The notes under the pieces were generated by a model that had not been told where the DNA came from, made no database searches, and was given only the letters and a program-made list of their open reading frames with translations. A stretch of 64,000 nt of DNA from Ricinus communis. Its lineage: Eukaryota; Streptophyta; Magnoliopsida; Malpighiales; Euphorbiaceae. Location: positions 7,853,213 through 7,917,212 of the forward strand of contig NC_063264.1 in NCBI RefSeq assembly GCF_019578655.1, read 5' to 3'. The position numbers were made by a program, and so were the translations under genes. Shown here piece by piece: positions 23,406-36,333 of the stretch. Within the stretch, counting starts at the first letter, position 1; each line of letters opens with the position of its first letter.

Positions 23406-25854
23406 AATTGCATTTCTCCTTTATGTCGAGATCGCCGCATGGTTTTATATACTAAGTAAAGAAAGAAAAGACTTAGGAGGTTTAGGACCCAGAAAAAATG
23501 GTGCCGTGAGAAGGATTACAGATGCGAGGAGTCGTCGTTAGTAAATGAGGAAATGACTTGAACTGCATTAACATCAACAGTTCTCTTCCAGCTTCCTCAG
23601 CTCTTATCATGGCACTTTTGAACTACAATTTCTTTTTAAAATTCAACTTTTCACGAAATTGAAGCAAACAAAAGAGGACTGCCTAATCTGTAAAAACATT
23701 CAGAAATTCTACTAGTGGAAGAAAGGGAGATTATTTTTTTTCTTTGGCACAAAACCCAAACCAAACAGGGCATTCTCCAGTTCTCTTTTTTTCAAGAATA
23801 ACAAATGAAGCTCTAACAATTGGAAAAATAAACAATTATTTTTTTATTTTGCCAATGGAAATCCGAATTACTGATCGCACACGAAAACTTCATTAAACCC
23901 ATTTGAAGAACAAGAACTAAAAAATATGAAACGACATGCTAGATTCAGAAAGTCAGAGGTGTTGTTGTCTTCTCTTCTTCCTAGGAGTGCTGCGGTATGC
24001 AACAGATTTATGTCAAATGCTTGAGAATAAACCCATTTCCCCGGTTTAAACAAGAAAGTAACAACAATCAAACTAAATCTACAAAAGAATAGAGGGAAAA
24101 GAAGGAAAAGAATTGAGGATTTCAGACCTATGAGAATCGCAAGTTTCACAGCTGGGTGACAGGAAAACAATGGAGGGAAAAGAACGTTTCGGATGCTCTT
24201 ATGAGAATGGACCCTTAGTATTACTCATCAACGGTAAAAGTTTTCCTAATTAGCTACATTTTCATCTTCCTCAAATTCAAAGAAAATCCTTCTTCTTTTT
24301 TTTTTACCGTTAGAATTTATTACATTTCTATTTTATAAGTAATTTAAAAATTTTAATTTAAAAGTGAAACATTTTTAGCTTAGCATTTCTATTAAGAAAT
24401 GAAATACAGATTTTATCCCTTTAATAAGATTGCAAATGAAAGGAAAAAAATTGGATAATGTTATTGTCACGTTCTAACTAGAAAACTTATGTTTAATATA
24501 AGAAAAAGACTATTTTATCCGTCAATCAGAACAATAAAAATATCATTAGACACATAAAATTTTTATTATAACCAATTATAATATTTTTCATATTTTTTCT
24601 AATAAAGAAAATAATTTTTTAGTTTGTTTGTAAAACATCTTATGTACTTAATTTATTTTTTTGATATTAAAATGATAAGTATATTTATTTTATGCAATAC
24701 AATATTCATATTAATTTTATATTATCTTTTTAAAATATTTTAATTTTTTTATTTTATCTGTTCAATACGATTCATAATATGAAGTAATATTTTCAATTTA
24801 TTCCATAAAATAGAGTAATTATTCTTTTCCTTATTTTATTAAAATTATTTAGAAACTTATTTTTATATTTTAATAATAACTATTCTTAAAGATGTTTAGA
24901 AATTATTAAAAGCACTAACAAATAAAAAATTTAAAAATAATAATCATAAAAGTAAATTAAAGAGGAAAGTTTAATACAATAAAAATAAAACTAAATTTAA
25001 GAAGTATTTTATATGGTATTTCATTGATTTTATATAAGTTGATAACTTTGTATTATGAATAAAATAGTATTTTAAATCTAAATATTTTTATTTTTGTCTT
25101 GTCTTAACAAAATAGAGTGCGCCACCAATTGTAACTATGGCAAAAGTTGCCGTTAGAGTACTATTCAGATATGCTTCCATAATCAACATTACTTTTTCAC
25201 TTCTTAATATTTTTTCTTCATCTCTTTTTTGGTACACATTTTAGAACTCTATGATTATTAATCTTTCGCAATAGAAAATAAATAATTTTTAGTAGTATAT
25301 ATACTCATCCTCTTCAAAAATAAATAATTTTTAGTAGTATATGTATCGTCCTCTTACAATATGTTTCCTATTATGTTTAATGATTCTAATATTAAGATAA
25401 AATACTTGTTATTTCTTTTATAAAATTCTTTTAGAAGAATAAGTAATGTTGAACTTTAATAAAAAGGAGAAACAACAGTTAAATTAATATCTATGTCATT
25501 AAAAATATAAATGATAACAACTATAAATGATTTTATCAAATACAATTATCAATAAGCTATCAACTGCAGACTATCAGTTATCCGCACGACAGCTTAGCCA
25601 AACAAGTCCTAATCACCATTGAATGCTTTGAACAAGAAGGAGCCACTATACCTTTTTGCTTTCCCTTTTCTTTTTTCTATGAACTTCTGTTTTTTGTTAT
25701 AAATTTTTTTGTTTTTTCTCTTTATACAGTTTATTTAAATATTATGCAAAGTGCAAACATATCAAGTAACCTTTCTCTCCTTCCATTTAATTTCCGTAGA
25801 ATCATAAGTCCACAAAGACGTGAGATTGTTCGAAACTTTCTGGTCAAAGAACTT
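23406..25854. other. AT-rich spacer between FGGY copies
   Basis: No gene recognised. The 100-codon minus-strand frame near 23868-24170 has no family features. From 24190 to 25600 the DNA is extremely AT-rich. A short direct repeat (AAATAATTTTTAGTAGTATAT) occurs twice near 25287 and 25320. Confidence 0.5.
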
Positions 25855-28800
25855 GAGGCTTTAAGTGTGAAGCCATTCATATGGCGGAATCAATATTAAG
25901 TTGACAAGAAAATAAAAAATCGAAAGCATCATTTATTTTCAGAGCTCAGAACTATTTAAAATCTCTAGCGATGTACCTGTAGAAAATGCTAATCAACTTT
26001 ACAAAGATTCTTTTTGAGACTTTATCAAACTCCCATTATCCTGCACAAGTTTCCACAAATTCTGAGTAGCAGCAGGACGTATTCCAAGCCTTTAGCAATT
26101 AATGCACGTTGAGATAGTTGCTGCTCATAAAGCTCCCGGAATACTCGGTATTTAGCATCATGATTCTACTTCACATTTGGGTCTTTTGATGAATGAATGA
26201 CCTGAAAAGGGTCAAGTTAATTACACTGAATCAAATGGATATTAGTAACAAAAATATGACGATAGAGTATAACAGTTTGCACAAGTATTAATCCCAAGTC
26301 AGCAGCTACTTACATTTTAGAATATTGGTTTAATGTTTAATCAAGTGAAGCAAGCTGCATAAACCACCCCCACAGTCCTCTCAGTTTACTAACTATTTTA
26401 TATAGTAACATACAACTCCCTGTTGATTTTGAAATTAACGGGAGCCAATCCATGTACTGTTGACAACAAAATAGCAAGTTGAATATTGACTAGTAAAGGC
26501 AGTATTGGGTAGAAAAATAAATTAATGTAGTTTAAGGCTACGTAGAGGTGGTTTATAAATGTAATCAAAACTTCAACCAAATGACTAGATCCGGGCAATG
26601 CTAAAGTATGGCGTAAGAAACAAAATGCAAGTGAAAATTCATTTAGACAATTTCTGCAACTTCTCTATAATACACAGAAACACCAAAACTTTGAAGGAGT
26701 AATGAGGTAAAGTCTGCCATGTGTTGCCAAATTCTACCATCAACTTCAAGCCCTAATCTTAAGCAAGGGCCTTAGATTTATTTATTCAGAACTGATCTAT
26801 AAAATTCCTTAGCATAATTGCTTTGCAGGTCAACGTCATTCAAGTAATACTTTCTTCAAATTCCTTTTGTCTGTTTTTCTCATTTTTTTTTTCTTAAAGA
26901 GGTGGAGGGAGGTAGGGTAATAGGATGAACCAAGAGAAAATAATGACTAATAGGAATTCCAGCAAAAACAGAACGGACAAAAGAAAAGCTGCATTATGTT
27001 TTGCACTCACTTAAAACCTCTCCTCTAATCATTTATTGTTTTATACCTAGTTATATGTCATAAAAGTTATGAATTGAACTGAAAATTCAGAAGCAAGAGC
27101 CCATGCATCCTTGACCAGCTGCATTCAGGGCCCTCATGGCCTCACTGAGACTGGCATTTTTTTTTGCCAGCAATAGCACCAACCCAATAGCACAGACTCA
27201 CTTTTTCATGGTAGTACAATAGGGCAACCTGCACAAATCATGAACAAATAAGCATTAAGTTTGTTTACATGCACACAACACCGAAAATAGAAAACTATTA
27301 TTCTCAAAAGTAGTCAGAGCAAGATATCATAGACTTACAATACTGAGTTTAGTGCATATTTCTTTAATTTTAATACATGTTGTAAAAGAAAAATTTGTCT
27401 ACACACCAAACCCGCTTAGTTCTTCCAACTCCAAAACTCAACACCAACCTTACTGGTATGAACTATCCAAAATTCAATTTGAGGTTCCATGAACTATTCA
27501 AGGTAACAATTCAAGATTGAAAGACTTTCCTAGCATATTCACAATAATTAATAACTAGTGAACATTGAGACTTCACTTATACATTATATCAAACTGGAAA
27601 AGGAAATAATGAGAGAAAATTGCAGTAGAGGTAAATGCAAGTAAATGCAAATGTATCAACAATTTTTGGTGCAATGTTTGAACCAGATAAGCAACAATGT
27701 AGCTACAGCGGGGGCAAGAATGTCCACTGCTAACCAATTCCCAATCTTTTTCTTCATCCAAATGTTGGATCAGCACATAAACCAACCATCTTATTCTTAA
27801 CTCGTATCTACACATGAACATCACACAGTGGCATACTTGAAAATTTACATACAAAGGCGATTCATCAATCAAAATAATGCACACCAATTTTAAAATTACA
27901 GATGAAAATTTTGAGATGTAAACAATAAAGAGAGTGAAGATAAGTACCAATAATATCTGCATGTTCTTGGACAAACACAGGGTTTTTTTAAGGGCCACCA
28001 CATGCAAGCAACATGTCAATCTGCCAAGACTAAAGATATAAAAGAAAGAACAGAAAGTGTTAAAACAAATTACATTTTGTGATATAGTCATCATTCCATT
28101 AGCTAAGAAACACAAAACTGAAAAGATAAACAATTATAATATAAAACGAATCTCCTAATAACTGTAGTCAACTAAAAATATGAGGTCCAGTTATATGTTT
28201 ATACATAATATACAACATGTAACTGCAGAAAAGAAAAAGTGCATGAAGATTGAAAGGGATGCTTTCTTATTGTGTGACCATGAGCATTGCAATGCACGAC
28301 AATATGGCGTCTACCATATGCAATACCCTGCACGGCATCAAGGTATAGAAAAGCCAATTGTCTATCACTTGTGTCAAGGATCAAGCCACAAATAATTCCC
28401 TTTGCTTTTGGATCTGCAGCAGGAGACCTGTAGCATGAAGAATTTAACAGCTCAAAGATCTATAACAAAACTTAGGCACTATAACCTGAAAAGGCCTTTC
28501 ATCACTAATCATATACCTGTTTCCATGGAAGTCTGGAAGGACATGTACATCTTGTGTTAAAAGTAGCAAGGAATGGAGCCTTTATGTCATCCATTATAGT
28601 CCTCAATTTAATTGTTTAGTAGTTCAAATAGCGATATGTCTGGAAGACAAGGAAAAGTGATACAGGAACAACCATAGTTATTAAAGGCAGGTGCTCAGGG
28701 GTGTGCCTGAGAGATGTGAAGTGCAACAGCAAAGAAAATAAAGAATTAGACTTCTGAAAGAAATTAAAACTTAGACACATATGTACATATTGATACAATA

Positions 28801-30190
28801 AAAAATCTCTTGCTCGTAACAAATGCTTGACAAAAACCGAGTAAATAAAAATTTAATGCTAAGATACATGGCACAATTAACAAGTTAAGTTGACATAAAT
28901 ATAATGGTAGCATCAATAATTTAACATGGGTTTCTTTCTTTCTTATAGTTGGTTTATTTTAGTTTGGTATGCATGATCTTCATAAGTTCACTTGCATATT
29001 GAGATTAATGCTGGAGATTGTATAAATATGGAAACAGTTAAAGAAAAGAAAAAAAAAACAACTTTAAACTAGAATGTTATATACGTGAACCTACATCTCC
29101 CACCTTTTAGTGTTTAAGGCATTAGCGCTTGTGCCTCGTGCACCTTTAACAACTAATGGGACCAATTAAGCCACAGTACTACGTAAAAAAGCATTAAATA
29201 TAATTTAGTTAAAATGTATATGCTGGAAACTGATATCCTACTCTAAGGAGCATGGTTTGCAAGTCGGGGAGAAGCAACATGGTTTTCTATGATTTAATCT
29301 AATAATGCACCAGTGCACTCTGCCCACCCTCTGTAAGCCAGTATTCAGGGATCATTGCTGTAGGAATTAAAAAAAAAGGCCTTGAGATTAAGTTCAGCAA
29401 TTTATTGCTATGGACAGATAAACGCTGACTTTTGATTAAAGTATGATAATATGTATGCATATCTGCATATCCATGTCTTAAAAGTCATTTCATTACAACA
29501 TTCAGAATACTCCAAAATGATAGCCTGCCCCAGCACTGTAATAATTTTCAGAGAGACAGACATTGATATTAGAAAATGTAGATGTTACCTGACCAAAAAG
29601 GTCCCCAAACCCAGCAATGAATAGCTTGCTCTGTGATACAGCCATATGACAAGTAGAAGTACACATACTAAAGCCATATAATGACATATTGCTTCCTTAT
29701 CATGCTCTATAAAGACAAAGTTTATAAGAAAGTCATGAAGTTTTTTTTTGCTGTCACAGGACTTAACAGAGGATAAAGGTGATAGATCTATCTTACATTC
29801 CAAATGACATAATACCTCTAACATCATAATCTATGTCAGGAGTAGGAACACTTTCCATGATCCCCATGCCACCAACATGAGCATCAATCAGTGAAGTCCC
29901 CACAGGAGTTCCAGCTTTAAGACCCGGTTCCTAAACATACAAGCAAATACTTAGAAATGTACGATAGGTTTATGGTTGATAATAAATAAATCCACCGTCC
30001 ACAGCCCAAATAAAGGTTATGTGCCAAAATCTTAGCGTCTAATCAAATATGTTTGGTCAATGGACCTCAATGAAGCGCCAATTGAAATCTATGTAAATTC
30101 TTCAGTACAAAATCTCTTGTTGTCGCAGCTGCAGGAGTGAGACCAGAACCTAGAGGATGACCAGGGAAAGCTACACTTCATCCTGTTTAA
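25855..30190 (-). pseudogene. FGGY-family carbohydrate kinase, truncated copy B
   Basis: Aligns by eye with copy A across exons and introns for about 3.9 kb (both open with CTTTAAGTGTGAAGCCATTC on the plus strand at 15895 and 25860). It extends further toward the gene's 5' side, with a piece reading FPGHPLGSGLTPAAA near 30125-30170 and one reading EPGLKAGTPVGTSLIDAHVG from about 29932. The glycine-rich GTPVGTSLIDAH stretch is typical of the plant family. After it come MAVSQSKLF near 29620, ATGALLDYII-like remnants near 29300, and VQGIAYGRRHIVVHCNAHGH near 28280-28330. Bases near 26100-26160 retain YRVFRELYEQQ, lost from copy A. Frameshifts occur in several exons and the N-terminal ATP-domain exons are absent. 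Both copies are 5'-truncated relics. Confidence 0.82.
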
Positions 30191-31387
30191 ATCATATGAT
30201 GTCAGGTTACCGCTGTAAAGAAGAATAACCTATTGATAAACGCGAAACTGAAATAATAATGTTTGAAACTAACACATTATGCTTTGCTTTTTTATAGTTA
30301 GCTAGCTTTACCCACATATCAGCATGTGAATATTAATAGTTAGACTCGTTATTGTCCATATAATAAAAAATAAAATAATTATTAATTTAAAATAAAAAGA
30401 AACACTACGAATTGATTAAAATGGATTGATGTGTTTACTGTTCGAATTTGATTGCACCGAACTCTAATTTTTTGATCCATGTAATTACGCATTTGATAAT
30501 TTAACTAAATTAACATAATTTAAGTAGAAATATAGAATAATACTTATATCATATTCAAATAGTAATAATGTTTGCTAATGGTTCTTTTTCCTAATTTCTA
30601 ATAATGATCTCAGGTGATTAATATAAATACAAAAACTGAGATAGTAATTAATTATTTATAAGAAACATTTTAAACTAAATTGTGATCGGTCCAAGCATGT
30701 ATTATAAAATAACAATTTTTAAAATTCTAGAAATAGATTTAATTATACTTTATGATTGAAAACTCTAATGGAATTGAACTTCTAGAAGTAAACTTGTACT
30801 TAATGAATTATTAATATAATTTATTATTAAATTAAACTAATAATGACTAAATTAAGTTAATTAACTACATAATTAATAGGACCATATCAGTAAATTCATT
30901 TGTTTTCCTCCTTTTCGCACTACTGTATATATTATAATAAGTATGTTTCAAATTGTCTTTTAAATAAACTTAATCAATGCAGCACCATAAAAGAGGAAAA
31001 TTTCATAACTGAATAAATCATAGAGGGAGGATGTATTTTATTGCTATTGTTCATTGAATCATAAGAATTTATAAGTGAGACAACTTGGAAAACGATTTTA
31101 ACATATAAATATTTGAAAAATACATTCTATATATTGATGGCAGTGTTTTAGATAACAATTTCATGAATAATATTGATATCAAAAGCAAACAATGGTATCA
31201 GACCTAATCATATTATATCAGACCGAATCGGCCACTGCTTCCATATTCTAGAATAATTCTCATTTGAATGTGTGAATTTAGGTATATATTACCTAAGGTT
31301 TCTTGAGTAAATAGTTTCTTTAGATTCATAAAGTTGAGAAAACAATGGAGTTAAAATAGTTTCTTTTTTTCTGACGACTGAAAATAG
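30191..31387. other. AT-rich spacer with a segment resembling 22500-22705
   Basis: AT-rich, no gene recognised. About 31050-31250 (TTCATTGAATCATAAGAATT; TGATATCAAAAGCAAAC) is similar to 22500-22705. At 31315-31408 there is a near-perfect tandem duplication of a 28-29 bp word (AAAATAGTTTCTTTTTTTCT followed by GACGACTG) at the border of the next R copy. Confidence 0.6.
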
Positions 31388-32840
31388 TTTCTTTTTTTCT
31401 GACGACTGATTAACATCATAATAAAGATACAAACACAGACAATCACATCAACATTAATAAACAACAAGCAACACTAATCAAAATAACAATAACAAAGCAC
31501 TTGTAAACTAATATTTCCTATCAAGCATGAACCATGTCCGATGATTACCCTATTGTCTAGGAGGATCTAACTCAATCCAGTTATGCAGTTACAATCTACT
31601 TTTTTACATAATGCATGTGCGCATATCATCTTAATCATTAAGTCTCATCAATCTCATTAGCATGTAAACGCATATTTATTGCAAAGTGGAGAGGAGAAAA
31701 TGCATATACATACATATATGTATAATATACTACTCACAGTAAGACACTCCAAAACTAAGCTTCATCTATTGCGCTTAATGACTCTAGGTTATCTAATCAT
31801 AAATATACAAATTAGAGTTTACAAATTTTATATTTCTAACTAACAATCATCAGAATATATTACAACCAATTAATTCAAACATCAAACAAATAAATCATTC
31901 AAACAGAAAAATTAAAATAACTCAACATGACTTTTGAAGTAACTCTGCCATACAACTAAATAAAATTAAAGATCAGCTATTAACCCTATCATGGAATTAT
32001 TTAGAGATGAGGTAGAGGTACTAACCTTAGAAATAGAAATTAAGATAGTGAATAAAATAAGAAAAATAAAAAGTTATATTTAGCTCAAGAATAACCTTAA
32101 AACAACTTAACTTTTCAAGTATCAGTTTCTAACTAATCATCAGTTCTTTAATTAAAACTCTAAACAAAGAGCCTCATCACTTATGCCGATGCAAACCTTA
32201 TATTTTTAGAGCTCTAATATTCAAGCACAAGACCATTTTTGACAAGCTTCGATTTCCAATCAAGTTATAATAGCCAATGAACAAAAACTTAGTATCTTAA
32301 GCTAATTTAAAAAGTGGCTAGGAGAGCAACTTAACTCTATAGAGACAATATTTTTTATATATATATTAATTTTTTTAGCTATTTAAGATGCTAACCCAAT
32401 ATAGACAGTATCAACATTATTTATAAAAAAAAATTACTCTATATTAAAAAAAATTATTTCTTCTATTTTAATTGAGTTTGAGTTGGGACAAATTTTTTTA
32501 TTTATGTGGATGCAGATATTATTATTTTTCTCTATTGAAAAACCATAAAATTAGTACTTACTATGAGATCAAAGCTACAGTTTTAAGAATTTAATTTATT
32601 GTATATTAGTTATAGGAGTGTTAATTAATATATAATAATTTGAGTTTGATTTACTTTTCAATTTTTTTAAATATATTTGAGATATTAAATGTACAAACAA
32701 AAGGTAAAACTAAATTGTTATACTCTAACTTATTCATGCAAAAATACATGCGTATCCATGTCATGTTTCGCTTTTATCCTCCTATTAAATGAAAAGTATT
32801 ATCCTAATAATTGTATAATAAAATATATCTTCGATATAGT
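31388..32840 (+). mobile_element. R-family repeat with an internal insertion
   Basis: Begins ACTGATTAACATCATAATAA and follows the copy at 11075 through the first 220-bp unit. It is interrupted at about 32337 by a 350-bp AT-rich block, and resumes near 32690 (TTGAGATATTAAATGTACAA) to the end section (TCGCTTTTATCCTCCTATTA). About 330 bp of R sequence is missing at the interruption, so the block replaced rather than simply split it. Confidence 0.8.
32341..32690. repeat. Dispersed AT-rich repeat, copy 1
   Basis: Shares long words with 35030-35345 in the same orientation: GATGCTAACC, GTTGGGA, GCAGATATTATTATTTTTCT, TACTTACTATGAGATCAAAG. Lies inside an R copy. No coding capacity. Confidence 0.8.
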
Positions 32841-35029
32841 AAAATGAAGTATGTCCTCTACATATGTGGCCACCTAAAGTAACATCCTACTACCAATCCA
32901 TTTCTGTTTACTTAGTCCATCAATCCTAATCGAGAAACACAAATCCATTAGAAGAAAATTTCAAATACCCTGTAAATAGTCGGTGAAAGATGATTTCTAG
33001 TGGTTTTAGCTTATGCTATGATAGTCATTTTAATTATTGATAAACTCAGTCCTTCTTCTATTATTAATAAGCATTACAACATATTTATTCTCATTTCTCA
33101 CTTTTTTAAATTTAATTAAATTTATTTCAATTCAATTTTAATTTTTAATATAATATTATAATAATATTGATATAATTTCATTCGGTAAATCTAGCCTTTT
33201 ATTTTATAAGTTTTAAAAAGTCAAATTCAAAATTAAATTTATCTAAATAAAATATTAAAAAATATATGGGTTTCCTTGTCACCATCACAGGCAGTCCAAT
33301 TAACTACATGCAGCTTCTAGCAGGCACCAATTTATTGGTGGGATGCTTCCTAGGTTTCTGAATATCCACCAACCCAATAAATAAATTCTCCCATTACTAC
33401 TGTGTTATGTACTGCCGCATCGACAAAAGATTAAGTGAGATCTCTAGTAGCTTCTTTCAGGCACCCATTGGATGGGATAGGCAATAACTCTAGAAAGATC
33501 CTAAGAGCTTCCTTTACTAGTCACCTTGTGGAGTTTTAACATATTAAGATACCATTCACAACCCATATTATTCAAGAAAGCTAATTTGAACACCACACCG
33601 CAAATCCAAATGGAAAGCCTTTAAAAGACCCACGAAAAATGGAAAATTGCTCAGTGATGTCATTAGTCTGATGTGCCTTAACTTGATCATGCAAGGTGGT
33701 AACAATAGCGAAAAGATAATACTGGTTGGGAGACCAAGAAGACTATTCTGACGATCAGCTAAGCAAGACTTTATAAAAAAATAAATAAATAAAAGAGTTT
33801 TAAGTTAAATTTTTTTTATTCTTAAATTTTTTTTATTTTTTCATTATATTTTCTCTCTCTATATATATAAAGATAAAAGTAAAATTTTAAAATTTTTTTA
33901 TTTTCATTGATCTATTTTCTTTCTTCCTTTTCATTGGTGGTATCTTTTAGTACTATGTTTTTCTTATTGGTTGTCCGTAGTATTGAATCTATTAAATCTC
34001 TTGAGTCATGTTTCTTTAATAGTGATTTTTTGAGTCCTCACTAGTGGCGACACGTGTAATTTAATAGGTTCACTTAGTCTCTTATTCTTTCAGCTCGGTA
34101 CAGGATGGCGGCTGGCATGAGTCTCCTGGAAGACTCACTGGACTGCCTTCCTTATAAAGACCAATTATCACTTAATTACAGTGTAAAAATATTTTCTGAT
34201 TAGACCTGTGTTTGGACATTTTCTTAAGCTTTGAGGATAGCTAAATTTACAAGGTTATTTAGATAGTTTTATGGATAATAGGGTGACCGGGTGAGGTGTA
34301 CTTCTTTACTCTTAGTACTTTAGAAAATTTAATGGGAAAGAAGGAAGTTAGTGTTAAAGGATATTTCCATATAAAATGGTAGTTTAATTTTCTTTTTAAA
34401 TAAACCAAACTCAACTCCAACTCACAATCATGTGAAAAAGCTCAAATCTAGGCTCAAAGTTCCCTGTTTCATACTATACCAAATCAAACACAAATTTGCT
34501 AAAACTGACTCGGCTATTGGGGGTGCAATTTGTATAAGAGAATATCCAAGTTTTTTCACAATGTTTAATTAGTTTTTACCTTTACAATTCTAGCGGAAAA
34601 AAATGAAGCCTCCTTGCTACTTCACTTATCTAATTTTGTCTAAAATTTAAAAGTAGCAAAAAAATAACATTATAATCTGAATAATTTTTATCAAAATAAT
34701 AGTATTAGTCAAAATTATTAAAAATAGCATGATTTAGATCTATTTTACCATTTGACTAATAAAAAATGAGAAACATGTTAAGTTAATCTTAAAAAATGCC
34801 ATTTTTTTATAAAAATTTAATTCATATAATATCTTCCTCTTCTAAATTTTATTATTATAAAAAAAATATCAATCTAATTATTAAGTATAAAAAAAATTAA
34901 ATTTAAAGACTTAATTTATCTAAAATTCTAAAATATTAAAGTATAGCCTACTATAATTAAACTCAACTTATTTAATAATTTTCTCGTAAAATAATTATTT
35001 TAAAAATTAAATGATATTTTTTTAATATT
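32841..35029. other. AT-rich spacer; one less AT-rich stretch unrecognised
   Basis: No gene recognised. About 33270-33780 is distinctly richer in G and C and in complex words than its surroundings and may be a relic exon region, but neither strand gives a family I can name. The rest is AT-rich, including a TATATATA run near 33862. Confidence 0.4.
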
Positions 35030-35345
35030 TTTATATATATATTAATATTTTTTTAGTCGATGCTAACCATATAGAGACAATATCAACATTATTTAAAAAA
35101 AAAGATTACTCTATTAAAAAATTAGTTCTTCTATTTAATTTGAGTTTGAGTTGGGATGAATTTTTTATTTCTGCGGGTGCAGATATTATTATTTTTCTCT
35201 ATTGAAAAACCACAAAATTAGTACTTACTATGAGATCAAAGCTACAGTTTTAAGAATCTAATTTATTATATATTAGTCATAGGAGTGTAAATTAATATAC
35301 AATAATTTGAGTTTCATTTACTTTTCAATTTTTTTAAATATATGC
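35030..35345. repeat. Dispersed AT-rich repeat, copy 2
   Basis: Second copy of the block at 32341-32690, about 2.7 kb away in direct orientation, not embedded in R sequence. Confidence 0.8.
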
Positions 35346-36333
35346 AAATATTATATATTCAAATTTAAAGTTATGCGTAAGATTCTTAAAATTTAAATCT
35401 TATTTAAAAAATAAAAACTGTCGAATTCAAAAAGATAAATGTACTCTCCAACTGAGTTAGCGGTAAGCTTTTAAATTTATTATAAAATAAAATAATATAT
35501 AATATTTTAGAATAATTTTTATTTATAATTAACAAATATTACTAAATATTTTTTTATTTTTTATGTTTAAAAATAGAATAGCTTTTTTTCAATTAGAGAT
35601 TAAAACCTTTTATTTAATTTGCACTAGAATTAGTAAAAAAAAATTAACTTTAAACTTGCTATTTTTTTTGTAATTTTTCTAAATTAATTACATTATTTAT
35701 AAATTTTATTTACTTTTACTTATTCTTATTTAAATAACAAAGGCAAAAAGAAAAAAAATAAAATTTCCATATTATATGTTCGAACGTATGCTTTTTTTTT
35801 TCCCCCCACTCCCTGAATCAACCAAGTTAATATTATAAGGTTCTAAAACCTATGGCTATATTTTGTTCATAAACGTTAGATTGCTAGAATTGAACATATC
35901 GTGCTGCTGCAAAGAAATTGGCAAAGTAAAAGACCCACACACCAACCTCCATGTTTGGTGAAAGGAAGCTAGGCCCTGCTGCAGGGCCTCTTTCTCTCTC
36001 TCTCTGTTTTCATCATAAATCTAAACTCAGACCGCGTCCGATAATTGCATCCTTTGTTCGCCATTGATTGCGTTCACTTTTTGACAATCTAAAGCCAACT
36101 GGCCACAGCTTCTGACATGGAACCTTCCTGTGTAATTACCCTCTTTCCCTGTTTCATTTCTTATCCCCCTAAAGGACAATTGTACTATAAGTACAAACCT
36201 TAAGAACCTTGCCAATCCATCACTTCACTTCTACATAAGGAAAATAACTTCTCCTTCGATACAGAACAAGCCTAATGGATTCTTTTCTTGCTTGCACGAG
36301 AGTTAAGGATTAGTAATCCTTTTTAGAAATCGA
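35346..36333. other. Spacer and former promoter/5' UTR of the XTH pseudogene
   Basis: Mostly AT-rich. A CT microsatellite (about 35990-36005) and a TATA-like ACTATAAGTA near 36182-36191 precede the XTH reading frame and could be its old core promoter. No other gene seen. Confidence 0.4.
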
